From assembly GCA_021818505.1 (NCBI GenBank), contig JAKADX010000038.1, positions 1 through 42,016 on the forward strand: 42,016 nt of DNA, written 5' to 3'. This DNA comes from Pseudomonadota bacterium. GTDB lineage: Bacteria > Pseudomonadota > Alphaproteobacteria > Acetobacterales > Acetobacteraceae. Below the pieces are notes generated by a model. That model was not told where the DNA came from, searched no databases, and saw nothing but the letters and a program-made list of their open reading frames with translations. Of the stretch, positions 16,333-24,562 are shown piece by piece (position 1 is the first letter of the stretch; every line of letters begins with the position of its first letter). A program made the position numbers and the translations under genes.

Positions 16333-17822
16333 TGCCTGATATCTACGACCTGCTGGTGATCGGCGGTGGCATCAACGGTGCTGGCATCGCGCGCGATGCG
16401 GCGGGACGCGGATTGTCGGTGCTGCTGTGCGAGAAGGACGATCTCGCGCAGGGCACGTCGTCGCGCTCCGGCAAGTTGATCCATGGCGGGCTGCGCTACC
16501 TCGAATACTATGAATTCCGCCTGGTGCGGGAGGCGCTGATCGAGCGCGAGGTGCTGCTGCGCGCCGCGCCGCACATCGTCTGGCCGATGCGCTTCGTGCT
16601 GCCGCACAGTCGTGAGCAGCGTCCGGCCTGGATGATCCGGCTCGGCCTGTTTCTCTACGACCATCTCGGCGGTCGCGAGCGTCTGCCTGCCACGCGACGG
16701 CTTGATCTGCGCCGTGCGCCGGAGGGTGTGCCGATCCGCGACGACTACACCACCGCGTTCGAGTATTCCGACTGCTGGGTGGACGACGCGCGCCTGGTCG
16801 TCCTGAACGCGGTGGATGCGGCCGCGCGTGGCGCCGATGTGCGCGTGCGCACCGAGGTGGCATCGGCCCGGCGGATGGACGGTGTGTGGCAGGCGACGCT
16901 GCGACGGCCGGACGGATCGACCGAGCCGGTGTGCGCGCGTGCGCTGGCGAATGCTGCCGGCCCGTGGGTGGAGCAGGTGCTGACCGGCGTCGTCGGCGCG
17001 AACACGGCGCGACACGTGCGACTGGTGAAGGGCAGCCACATCGTCGTGCGGAAGTTCTGGGACGGCGCTCAGGCCTATCTGCTGCAGAACGACGACAAGC
17101 GCGTCATCTTCGTCAACCCCTACGAGGACGACCTCTGCCTGATCGGCACGACCGACATCCCCTATGAGGGGAAGGCCGACGATGTGGCGATCGACGACGC
17201 CGAGCGTGCCTATCTATGCCGGGTCGTCAACCGCTACATGCGCCACCGGGTCGATCCGTCGGATATCGTCCATGAGTTCTCGGGCGTGCGGCCGCTGTAT
17301 GATGACAACGCGGCCAATCCGTCGGCAGTGACGCGCGATTATGTGTTCGATGTAGATGGTGGCGACGGGGGCGCACCGCTGCTGTCGGTGTTTGGCGGCA
17401 AGATCACCACTTTTCGTAAGCTCGGGGAACACGCCTTGCAGAAGCTGCGCACCTTTTTGCCCGCGATGACGGGCGACTGGACTCATGCGGCGCCACTGCC
17501 AGGCGGTGACATGCCGGGCGCTGACTTTGATGGGTGGTGCAAGGAGTTCGAACGACGTTTTGCCTTTCTGCCGGCGCGGCTCGCGAGGCATTACGCACGA
17601 CTCTACGGCACGCGCGCGCCCGCATTGCTGGACGGTGCACAGGCGCTGGCTGACCTCGGCCGGCATTTCGGCGGGCTGCTCTACGAGCGGGAGGCAGACT
17701 TCCTTATCCGCAACGAGTGGGCGCACACGCCCCAGGATGTCCTGGAGCGCCGCACGAAGCACCACCTGCACCTGACGGTGGCGGAGCGCGATGGCTTCGC
17801 GGAGTGGATGGCGCGGGCATGA
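16332..17822 (+). CDS. FAD-dependent polyol-phosphate dehydrogenase (GlpD/EryB family)
   Basis: Flavoprotein of 496 residues. The dinucleotide-binding motif VIGGGINGAGIARDAAGRG (9-27) is followed by the GlpD signature SSRSGKLIHGGLRYLE. The C-terminal cap domain is shorter than in GlpD of E. coli but ends with TLHHL-like LERRTKHHLHLT. GlpD oxidises glycerol 3-phosphate to dihydroxyacetone phosphate with quinone; EryB, a relative, oxidises erythritol 4-phosphate. Next to an EryA-like kinase, the phosphorylated polyol is the natural substrate. A GTG at 16329 is possible, but the ATG at 16332, overlapping the aldolase stop, is the simpler start. Confidence 0.88.
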   Translation: MPDIYDLLVIGGGINGAGIARDAAGRGLSVLLCEKDDLAQGTSSRSGKLIHGGLRYLEYYEFRLVREALIEREVLLRAAPHIVWPMRFVLPHSREQRPAWMIRLGLFLYDHLGGRERLPATRRLDLRRAPEGVPIRDDYTTAFEYSDCWVDDARLVVLNAVDAAARGADVRVRTEVASARRMDGVWQATLRRPDGSTEPVCARALANAAGPWVEQVLTGVVGANTARHVRLVKGSHIVVRKFWDGAQAYLLQNDDKRVIFVNPYEDDLCLIGTTDIPYEGKADDVAIDDAERAYLCRVVNRYMRHRVDPSDIVHEFSGVRPLYDDNAANPSAVTRDYVFDVDGGDGGAPLLSVFGGKITTFRKLGEHALQKLRTFLPAMTGDWTHAAPLPGGDMPGADFDGWCKEFERRFAFLPARLARHYARLYGTRAPALLDGAQALADLGRHFGGLLYEREADFLIRNEWAHTPQDVLERRTKHHLHLTVAERDGFAEWMARA

Positions 17823-18808
17823 ACAGCATCGGCCAGGACAGCGAGTTCCACGCGCTGCTGCGCTACAGCGCCGTGATCGGCAGTGATCCCGCGCTGGTTC
17901 AGGGCGCCGGCGGAAATGTCTCCCTCAAGCGTGACGGCGTGCTGTGGGTGAAGGCGTCGGGTACCTGGCTCGCACGCGCCGGGACCGACGATATCATGGT
18001 GCCGGTGGCGCTGGACCCATTGCTCGCGGCGATCGACGCCGACGATGCGACGGCGATGGAGGAAGCGGGCCGGTTTGTGCGCGGCGCGGAGAACCCCTCC
18101 GGCCTGCGTCCGTCGATCGAGACGACCATGCACGCGCTGCTGCCGCATCCGGTGGTCGTGCATGTGCATTGCGTGGAAACTATCGCGTGGTCCTGCCGCG
18201 CGGATGCCGAAAGCGCGCTGGCGCCGCTGCTTGCCGGGCTCGGCTGGTGCTTCGTACCCTATGTTCGCCCCGGCGCGCCGCTGACGCGCGACATTCGCGC
18301 GCGTCTGCGTCCGGGAACCGATGTGCTGGTGCTCGGTAACCACGGCCTCGTGGTCGGCGGGAGCACGACGGCCGACGCGGCGGCGCTGGTCGCGGAGGTC
18401 GGGCACCGCCTGCGGCGCGTGCCGCGCGTGGCGCCATCGCCGGGCGATCTGCCGCAACTGGACGGGTACCGGCCCGCGGAGGATGCGCACACGCACGGCA
18501 CGGCGACCGATCCGCGTGCGCTGGCGGTGGCGCGGCGTGGTTCCCTCTATCCCGATCACGTCATCTTTCTCGGGCGCGGCATCGCCGAGCCGCCGACTCG
18601 CGACGCGATGATGCTGGTGGTCCCGGGGCGTGGCGTGCTGCTGCGGCAGGATGCGTCGTCCGGCGCGATCGCGCTCGCCCGCTGCCTTGCCGACGTGACC
18701 GCGCGGCTCGATCCCGATGAACCCCTGCGCGTGCTGACGGAAGCCGAGGAATCCGAGTTGCTCGGATGGGGCGCGGAGCAGTACCGCAAATCGCTGGACC
18801 GGCGATGA
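17819..18808 (+). CDS. Class II aldolase/adducin-domain protein, RhaD-like
   Basis: Protein of 329 residues. The phosphate loop GAGGNVS (29-35), Glu101, His115 and His117 (HVHC) and His175 (GNHG) follow the class II aldolase layout. The C-terminal half (about 230-329) is an extension beyond the aldolase core and has RRGSLYPDHVIFLG, a pattern seen in the aldolase part of bifunctional RhaD/short-chain-dehydrogenase proteins. The dehydrogenase domain is absent here. It overlaps both neighbours by 4 bp. It may cleave the product of the flavoprotein or of the second kinase. Two different class II aldolases in one operon suggest two cleavage or epimerisation steps. Confidence 0.85.
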   Translation: MNSIGQDSEFHALLRYSAVIGSDPALVQGAGGNVSLKRDGVLWVKASGTWLARAGTDDIMVPVALDPLLAAIDADDATAMEEAGRFVRGAENPSGLRPSIETTMHALLPHPVVVHVHCVETIAWSCRADAESALAPLLAGLGWCFVPYVRPGAPLTRDIRARLRPGTDVLVLGNHGLVVGGSTTADAAALVAEVGHRLRRVPRVAPSPGDLPQLDGYRPAEDAHTHGTATDPRALAVARRGSLYPDHVIFLGRGIAEPPTRDAMMLVVPGRGVLLRQDASSGAIALARCLADVTARLDPDEPLRVLTEAEESELLGWGAEQYRKSLDRR

Positions 18809-20055
18809 CCGGCGTCGCGATCGGCCTTGATCTGGGCACCTCCGGCGTCCGCGCGGCCCTGGTCGATGAGGTGGGCGCTCCGGTCGCCTTCGCTTCCGCC
18901 CCGATCGAGAGTGCGCGTCGTCGCGATCCCGACACCTGGTGGGATGCGGCGACGCGCGCGCTCGACGCGCTGGGTGCGCAGGCAGACTTTGGCGGCGTGC
19001 GGGCGCTGGCGGTGGACGGCACATCAGGGACGGTGCTGGTGGTCGATGAGGACGGCCGGCCGCTCGGCCCGGCGAGCCTCTACAACGACCGCGCCGATCC
19101 CGAAGCCGTTGCGCGCGTCGCCGCAACGGCCCCGCTCGAGAGCGCGGCTCATGGCGTCACCTCACCTGCTGCCCGGCTCCTTGGAATGTCGGCGCGGGCT
19201 GGCGCGGGTTGGCTGCTGCACGAGGCCGACTGGCTCGCCGGGCGGCTGTGCGGCCGGTTCGGCGTGAGCGACGAGAACAACGCACTGAAGACCGGATATG
19301 ATCCGATCGCGCGCCGCTGGCCGGACTGGCTCGCGCATTGCGGGTTGCAGGTGGCGCTTCTGCCGCGGGTAGAACCGCCGGGGACAGTCGTTGCACAAGT
19401 CCTCCCAGCTGTTGCGACCCGCTTCGGGCTGCCGGGCCACGCGCTGGTGGCCACAGGGACCACCGACGGGTGCGCCGCGTTCCTCGCGACGGGCGCAACC
19501 GCAGTGGGGGACGGTGTCACCTCGCTCGGCTCGACGCTGACGATCAAGCTGCTCTCCGACCGGCCGGTGTTCGCCCCGCGCTTCGGCATCTACAGCCACC
19601 GTCTGGGCGACACCTGGCTGCCGGGCGGCGCGTCCAACAGCGGCGGGGCGGCGCTGGCGCGGCATTTCGACGCAGCGACGCTGGCACGGCTGTCGGCGCG
19701 GATCGACCCGGCGCGGGACAGCGGCCTCGACTATTATCCGCTGCCTGCGCCCGGCGAGCGGTTCCCGATTGCTGATGCTGCCCTCGTGCCGCGCGAGGCG
19801 CCGCGGCCGGTGGATGATGTGGCATTCCTGCACGGTCTGCTGGAGGGCATCGCCCGGATCGAGGCGCTGGGCTATCAACGGCTGGCGGAGCTTGGCGCGC
19901 CGGCACTGCGCCGCCTGCGCACGGTCGGCGGTGGGGCGGCCAACCCGGCGTGGACGGCGCTGCGCGCGCGGATTCTGGGCGTGACGACGGCGCCGGCACG
20001 ATCGGAGGAGGCGGCAGTGGGTGCGGCGGGACTGGCGTTGCGGGCGGTGGCATGA
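18805..20055 (+). CDS. FGGY-family ketose kinase, D-ribulokinase-like subgroup
   Basis: Kinase of 416 residues, shorter than most FGGY members (about 480-540). IGLDLGTSGVRAAL (6-19), VDGTSGTVLVVDEDG, YNDRAD, ENNALKTGYDP, GTTDGCAAFLATGA, TSLGSTLTIKLLS and VGGGAANPAW mark the small subgroup that includes cyanobacterial and plant XK-1-type D-ribulokinase, rather than xylulokinase or glycerol kinase. That functional assignment comes from family memory and may not hold here. It overlaps its neighbours by 4 bp. As a second kinase in the pathway it could phosphorylate a ketose or an aldehyde product released by an aldolase. Confidence 0.82.
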   Translation: MTGVAIGLDLGTSGVRAALVDEVGAPVAFASAPIESARRRDPDTWWDAATRALDALGAQADFGGVRALAVDGTSGTVLVVDEDGRPLGPASLYNDRADPEAVARVAATAPLESAAHGVTSPAARLLGMSARAGAGWLLHEADWLAGRLCGRFGVSDENNALKTGYDPIARRWPDWLAHCGLQVALLPRVEPPGTVVAQVLPAVATRFGLPGHALVATGTTDGCAAFLATGATAVGDGVTSLGSTLTIKLLSDRPVFAPRFGIYSHRLGDTWLPGGASNSGGAALARHFDAATLARLSARIDPARDSGLDYYPLPAPGERFPIADAALVPREAPRPVDDVAFLHGLLEGIARIEALGYQRLAELGAPALRRLRTVGGGAANPAWTALRARILGVTTAPARSEEAAVGAAGLALRAVA

Positions 20056-20885
20056 CGACGAAGCTGGCGGGGATCGACCCGTTGCTGTCGCGCTACGGTG
20101 CGTTCCTGGTGGACCAGTTCGGCACCCTGCACGACGGCACCGGCGCCTATCCCGGCGCTGCCGCGGCGCTGCGGCGGATGCGCGAGGCGGGCCGAAGGAT
20201 CGTGCTGCTGTCGAATTCCGGCAGGCCGTCGGCGCCGAATGCGGCGCGGCTGGAGCGAATGGGCATCGGCCCTGCGCTGTACGATTTGCTGCTGACCTCC
20301 GGGGAGATCGGCCTGCGCATGATGGCCGCCAATGCAGTGCCGGCCGCGCGGGGCGCGCGGCGCTGCCTGCTGCTGGAACGCGACGGCGACGGTACGCTGC
20401 TCGACGGCCTTGGCCTCGCGCCGGCGCGACCGGAGACAGCGGACCTGGTGGTGATCGCGGGCAGCGAGGGGGAGCGGCGGACGCTGGACTGGTACTCCGA
20501 TCTGCTCACCGTGCCGGCGCAGCGCGGCGTTCCGGCGATCTGCCTCAATCCCGACCGGATCATGCTGACGCCGCAGGGTCTTGCCTTTGGCGCCGGCGCG
20601 ATCGCCGCGCGCTATGCGGAACTGGGCGGCGAAGTCACCTGGATCGGCAAGCCATACCAGGCAATCTACGACGCAGCACTTGCCGCGCTCGGTGATTGCC
20701 GGCCGGCGTCGGTGGCTGGCATCGGCGACTCGATCGAACACGACATTGCCGGCGCGCGCGGCGCCGGATGCGGGGCGTGGCTGGTGCATACTGGCATTAC
20801 CGCCGGCTGGACCGACGATGCCATTGCCACGGAGTGTGCCCGCTTCGGCACCGAGCCGGACGGGATCATCGCGGAATTCGCGTAG
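20052..20885 (+). CDS. HAD superfamily class IIA-type protein (TIGR01459-like)
   Basis: Protein of 277 residues with HAD motifs: motif I FLVDQFGTLHDG (18-29), motif II LLSNSG, motif III WIGKP, and motif IV GIGDSIEHDI. The cap is a C2/NagD-like insert between motifs II and III. In normal phosphatases motif I is D-x-D; here it is D-Q-F, so the usual general acid/base Asp is missing. A Trp or Phe at this site is, from memory, common in this subfamily. It ends the polyol operon and overlaps the kinase gene. It might act on a sugar phosphate or be a regulatory binding protein; activity is uncertain. Confidence 0.82.
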   Translation: MTTKLAGIDPLLSRYGAFLVDQFGTLHDGTGAYPGAAAALRRMREAGRRIVLLSNSGRPSAPNAARLERMGIGPALYDLLLTSGEIGLRMMAANAVPAARGARRCLLLERDGDGTLLDGLGLAPARPETADLVVIAGSEGERRTLDWYSDLLTVPAQRGVPAICLNPDRIMLTPQGLAFGAGAIAARYAELGGEVTWIGKPYQAIYDAALAALGDCRPASVAGIGDSIEHDIAGARGAGCGAWLVHTGITAGWTDDAIATECARFGTEPDGIIAEFA

Positions 20886-20913
20886 GCCTGCAGCGAAGAC
20901 ATGTCGTCGGGGG

Positions 20914-21825
20914 TTATTTCGTCCTGGATGCCGCCGCCGCGAGCGCCTTGTCCATCATCAGCATGATGCTCGAGTAATCCAGCGCCGCATAACCATTGTC
21001 GCAGTGGATGGAGAACAGGTTGCAGGCAACGCTGCCGAGGGTCGCCAGCGTCTTCGACTCGTTGGCGAGCTGGACGGCGAGCAGCATGTCCTTGAGCTGG
21101 AAGTCGGTGCGGAATCCGCCCTGGTAATCGCGCGACGACGGCACCTCCGGCATGACACCTGGGTACGGGTTGAGGCGCTGCAACGCGAAATTCGTGCCGG
21201 AACTCGTCCGCATGATGTCGGACAGGATTTTCGGGTCGAGACCATTTGCGATGCCGAGCGCCAGCGCCTCGGTCGTGCCGATCATGCAGATGCCTGAGAG
21301 CATGTTGTTGCAGATCTTGGCCGTCTGCCCGGCGCCATTCGATCCGGCGTGGACAATGTTCTTGCCCATCGCTTCGAGCAGCGGGCGAGCCCGTTCGAGG
21401 TCGGTCGCCTCGCCGCCGACCATGAAGGTCAGCGTGCCAGCCTCCGCCCCGAGTGTGCCGCCCGACACCGGCGCATCGATCATGGCGCAGCCGTTCTTGC
21501 GGACCTCGGAGGCGAGTTCACGCGTCACCGAAATCGAGATCGTGCTGCTGTCAATGAGCAGCGTGCCCGGCGCGATATGCGCGACCAGTGCTCCACGCCC
21601 GAAATACAGGTCACGCACATGCTCGCTCGTCGGCAGCATGGAGATGACGACATCTGCGCCGGCAGCCGCCGCGACTGCCGAGTCCGCAACCTGCCCCCCC
21701 TGCGCCAGCAGATAGGCACCCGCCGCCGGCACGAGGTCGAAGCCCGTCACCTGATGGCCGGCCCTGACGAGGTTGCGGCTCATCGGTTTGCCCATGTTGC
21801 CGAGTCCGATGAAGGCAACGCGCAT
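20914..21825 (-). CDS. 3-hydroxyisobutyrate dehydrogenase-like beta-hydroxyacid dehydrogenase
   Basis: NAD(P)-dependent enzyme of 303 residues. GLGNMG (7-12) binds the cofactor, DAPVSGG (117-123) binds substrate, and the catalytic Lys170 lies in GAGQTAKICNNM with Asn174 four residues on. The C-terminal DNGYAALDYSSIM fits HIBADH (MmsB-like) better than tartronate semialdehyde reductase. The ATG at 21825 has GGAGGAG upstream. It is the second gene behind an aldehyde dehydrogenase, 27 bp apart, so the pair may pass a semialdehyde or hydroxyacid between them. It faces the HAD gene tail to tail, and I see no clear terminator in the 28-bp gap. Confidence 0.88.
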   Translation of the reverse strand: MRVAFIGLGNMGKPMSRNLVRAGHQVTGFDLVPAAGAYLLAQGGQVADSAVAAAAGADVVISMLPTSEHVRDLYFGRGALVAHIAPGTLLIDSSTISISVTRELASEVRKNGCAMIDAPVSGGTLGAEAGTLTFMVGGEATDLERARPLLEAMGKNIVHAGSNGAGQTAKICNNMLSGICMIGTTEALALGIANGLDPKILSDIMRTSSGTNFALQRLNPYPGVMPEVPSSRDYQGGFRTDFQLKDMLLAVQLANESKTLATLGSVACNLFSIHCDNGYAALDYSSIMLMMDKALAAAASRTK

Positions 21826-21852
21826 CTTGGCTCTCCTCCGCTGGGCCGGCGT

Positions 21853-23382
21853 TCAGGCGCCGGGCGTTCCGTGATTGATGATGACGGTCTTCGACCAGGT
21901 GAAGTGCTCGACCATGCTCTCGGGTGAAAGTTCGCGCCCGATGCCGCTGAGTTTGACGCCGCCGTATTCGATGCCGGCCTCGGCCACCGAGAATTGGTTG
22001 ACCTGAACGAAGCCCGCCTCGATTCGGTCGATGAAGTCCATTGCACGGGCGAGATCGCGCGTCCACAGCACGGCAGCCAACCCGTAGGGGGAGTCGTTGG
22101 CCTCGGCGATCACGCGGTCGAAGTCGGTCCACGGCGTTACCGTCGCGACCGGCCCGAAGATTTCATCGCGGCAGACCGGCGACGTCGAAGGAACGCCCTC
22201 GATCAGCGTCGGCAGAAAGAAATATCCGCGGCGCAGCAGGGGATCGGCCGGCCGTTCGCCGCCGACGAGGATGCGCGCGCCCGGCGTGTCGCGTGCCATT
22301 GCCACGTAGCGTTCGACGCGGGCGAGTTGCTCGGCCGAGATCAGTGCGCCGACCTGCGTTGCCTCATCGAGCGGATTGCCCATGCGACTGTTGCCGAATT
22401 CCGCGATCACGCGGTCCAGCACGTCGCGGTAGATGTCGGCGTGAATGTAGATGCGGGTGCCGGCGGTGCACGACTGGCCCTGGCGGAACAGTCGCATTCC
22501 CTGCACGATGCCGGCGACCGCGAGATCCAGATCGGCGTCCGGCATGACAATGTTCGGGTTCTTGCCGCCGAGTTCGGCTGTCACCGGCACGATCTTGTCG
22601 GCCGCGTAGTGCAGGATCTGCGCGCCGACCGCACTCGACCCGGTGAACGTCACCTTGCGGACGGCGGGATGTTCGGCGAGCGGTCTGCCGGCCTCCTCAC
22701 CGAATCCGGAGATCACGTTGGCAACCCCGGGCGGCAGCACCTGCTGGAGGATTTCGAGGATGCGCACGACAGCAAGCGGCGCCTGCTCGGCGGTCTTGAG
22801 GACGACCGTGTTGCCCGCCGCGAGCGCGGGCGCGAGCTTTGAGGCCGTCTGCATCAGCGGCGCGTTCCACGGGATGATCGCGCCCACCACGCCAACCGGA
22901 ACGCGCTTCGTGAACAGGAACTGACGCTCGGTCAATGGGACCGTCTTGCCTTTGGCTTCGTTGGCCATGCCTGCGAAGAAGCGGAAGATGTCCACCATCG
23001 TGCGCGCCTCGCCGCGCGTCTGCGTCGCGATGGCGTTGCCGGTTTCCAGTGACGACAGGCCGGCGATTGATTCCGCTTCGGCTTCCAGGCGTGAGGCGGC
23101 CTCCAGCAGCAGCAGGCTGCGCTGACGACCCGGCACGGCGGCCCAGCGCGGGCAGGCTGCCGCCGCCGCGTCAACCGCGTGTGCCACGTCCTGCGCACCA
23201 CACCGGGGCGCGGAGCCGATGATCTCGCCATTGGCGGGGTTTTCGACGGCGAAGCTGTCGCGTGTAAGTCCGGCCGTCACACGGCCTCCGACGATGACCT
23301 GACCCGACAGCCGCCCCGCCAGTGCCTTTGCGTCCTGTTCGCGCGCAGCAGCATCCTGTGTCGGCGTGGTCGCGTTCGTCAT
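21853..23382 (-). CDS. NAD(P)-dependent aldehyde dehydrogenase
   Basis: ALDH superfamily enzyme of 509 residues that oxidises an aldehyde to an acid. PWNAP with Asn173, general base Glu270 (VTAELGGKNPN) and nucleophile Cys305 (GQSCTAG) are all present. The C-terminal EIFGPVATVTPW and the final GVKLSGIGRE fit the betaine-aldehyde/lactaldehyde-type group rather than methylmalonate-semialdehyde dehydrogenase. The ATG at 23382 has GGGGGA 7 nt upstream. It is the first gene of a two-gene unit with a HIBADH-like enzyme and is divergent from the PdxA-like gene across 172 bp. The physiological aldehyde cannot be read from sequence. Confidence 0.92.
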   Translation of the reverse strand: MTNATTPTQDAAAREQDAKALAGRLSGQVIVGGRVTAGLTRDSFAVENPANGEIIGSAPRCGAQDVAHAVDAAAAACPRWAAVPGRQRSLLLLEAASRLEAEAESIAGLSSLETGNAIATQTRGEARTMVDIFRFFAGMANEAKGKTVPLTERQFLFTKRVPVGVVGAIIPWNAPLMQTASKLAPALAAGNTVVLKTAEQAPLAVVRILEILQQVLPPGVANVISGFGEEAGRPLAEHPAVRKVTFTGSSAVGAQILHYAADKIVPVTAELGGKNPNIVMPDADLDLAVAGIVQGMRLFRQGQSCTAGTRIYIHADIYRDVLDRVIAEFGNSRMGNPLDEATQVGALISAEQLARVERYVAMARDTPGARILVGGERPADPLLRRGYFFLPTLIEGVPSTSPVCRDEIFGPVATVTPWTDFDRVIAEANDSPYGLAAVLWTRDLARAMDFIDRIEAGFVQVNQFSVAEAGIEYGGVKLSGIGRELSPESMVEHFTWSKTVIINHGTPGA

Positions 23383-23460
23383 CGCGTTTCCCCCGGCGAT
23401 GCGCCTGGCCGTGACGCCCGACCCCGCATCATCATGTCGCCATCAGGCAGGGAAGGCGTC

Positions 23461-23489
23461 TTGAATTCGTATTCATCCATTGATAGCGT
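23461..23489 (+). promoter_or_regulatory. Candidate LacI-type operator and promoter between aldehyde dehydrogenase and pdxA-like genes
   Basis: TGAATTCGTATTCA at 23462-23475 is a near-perfect palindrome (12 of 14 positions) with a central CG, the classic shape of LacI-family operators. A LacI-type regulator is encoded nearby. TTGAAT (23461-23466) and TAGCGT (23484-23489), 17 nt apart, could serve as the promoter toward the PdxA-like gene, with the operator covering the -35. The promoter match is weak at -10, so the operator call is firmer than the promoter call. Confidence 0.45.
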
Positions 23490-23554
23490 CCGGTCCGGAT
23501 GGAAGTCAATCGCGCGCCGCAGCCGCGACGCCGGCGCGCCGGGGAGGGGCGGTC

Positions 23555-24562
23555 ATGCCGGCGACGCGCATCGGCCTGGTGCTGGGCGATCCCGCCGGGG
23601 TCGGCCCGGAACTGATCGCGAAGCTGCTGGCGCGCAGCGCGGGAAGCGCGGCGTCGCGTTTCGCGGTGATCGGAACGTCGGCCGCGCTGGCATCCGGCGC
23701 GCAGGTGGCGGGTGTCGCACTGCCGGAGTCCGTGACTGCGCCCGACGGCCCCGGAATGCTCGCAATACAGGCCGACGATCTGGGACCGATCCGCATCGGC
23801 GAGGCGACCGCGGCAACAGGGCAATTCGCGCTCAGGAGCCTGCGCCGCGCCGTCGCTGCAGTGAAGGCGGGGGAGATCGACGCGATCGTCTATGCGCCGC
23901 TGAACAAACACGCGATGAAGCTCGCCGGGTTCGACGATGTCGATGAGTTGCACTATCTGGCGACGCAGTTCGGTTGCACCGGATTTTTCACCGAACTGAA
24001 TCAGCTCGACGAGCTGTGGACGACCCGCGTGACGTCGCATGTGCCGCTGAAGGACGTGGCGTCGTTGATCAGCGAGGAGCGCATCATCGCGGCCACGCGG
24101 CTGGCCGCGGCGACGATGCGGCGCGCCGGCATCGCGCGCCCGCGCATCGTGGTCACCGGCCTCAATCCGCACGCGGGCGACGGCGGCACCATAGGACGGG
24201 AGGAAAGTGAGACCATCGGTCCTGCGATCGCCAGTCTGCGCGCGCAGGGTTATGACGTGCAGGGGCCGGCCTCGCCCGACACTGTGTTTCTTGGCGCGCG
24301 GCGCGGCGCGTTCGATCTTGTGGTCACGATGTACCATGACCAGGGTCAGATCGCGCTGAAGACGCTCGGCTTCGAGCGGGTCGTGACCATCCTTGGCGGG
24401 CTTCCGGTGCCCGCGATCACGGCTTCCTCCGGCAGTGCCTACGACATTGCCGGGCGCAACCTGGCGAACCCGGAGGCGCTCATCCGGGCCTGCGATCTTG
24501 CGCACCGCCTGTCGCAACCCCCGGCTGCACCGGCGTCAGCCGCGCCGATGCCCGTACAATGA
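23555..24562 (+). CDS. PdxA-family dehydrogenase (4-phosphothreonate/PdxA2-like)
   Basis: Metal-dependent oxidative-decarboxylating dehydrogenase of 335 residues. GLVLGDPAGVGPEL (7-20) is the family start. The metal ligands are His162 (SHVPL), His206 (NPHAGDGG) and His261 (YHDQG). KHAMKLAG and GLPVPAITASSGSAYDIAG are also conserved. PdxA proper acts in vitamin B6 synthesis. PdxA2 paralogues in catabolic loci oxidise 4-phospho-D-threonate or -D-erythronate after a DUF1537 kinase; no DUF1537 kinase is in this window. The ATG at 23555 has GGGAGG about 7 nt upstream. Its 3' end overlaps the convergent LacI gene by 83 bp. Confidence 0.87.
   Translation: MPATRIGLVLGDPAGVGPELIAKLLARSAGSAASRFAVIGTSAALASGAQVAGVALPESVTAPDGPGMLAIQADDLGPIRIGEATAATGQFALRSLRRAVAAVKAGEIDAIVYAPLNKHAMKLAGFDDVDELHYLATQFGCTGFFTELNQLDELWTTRVTSHVPLKDVASLISEERIIAATRLAAATMRRAGIARPRIVVTGLNPHAGDGGTIGREESETIGPAIASLRAQGYDVQGPASPDTVFLGARRGAFDLVVTMYHDQGQIALKTLGFERVVTILGGLPVPAITASSGSAYDIAGRNLANPEALIRACDLAHRLSQPPAAPASAAPMPVQ

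Noticed and set aside
6520-20885. A standard glpSTPQV glycerol system or a standard ery operon
   Set aside because: The paired ATPases recall GlpST and the kinase and flavoprotein recall EryA and EryB, but the two aldolases, second kinase and SorC regulator fit neither known gene set fully.
23555-24562. A D-threonate/D-erythronate pathway (DUF1537 kinase plus PdxA2)
   Set aside because: A PdxA-like and HIBADH-like enzymes are present, but no DUF1537 kinase is in the window, so the pathway cannot be claimed.
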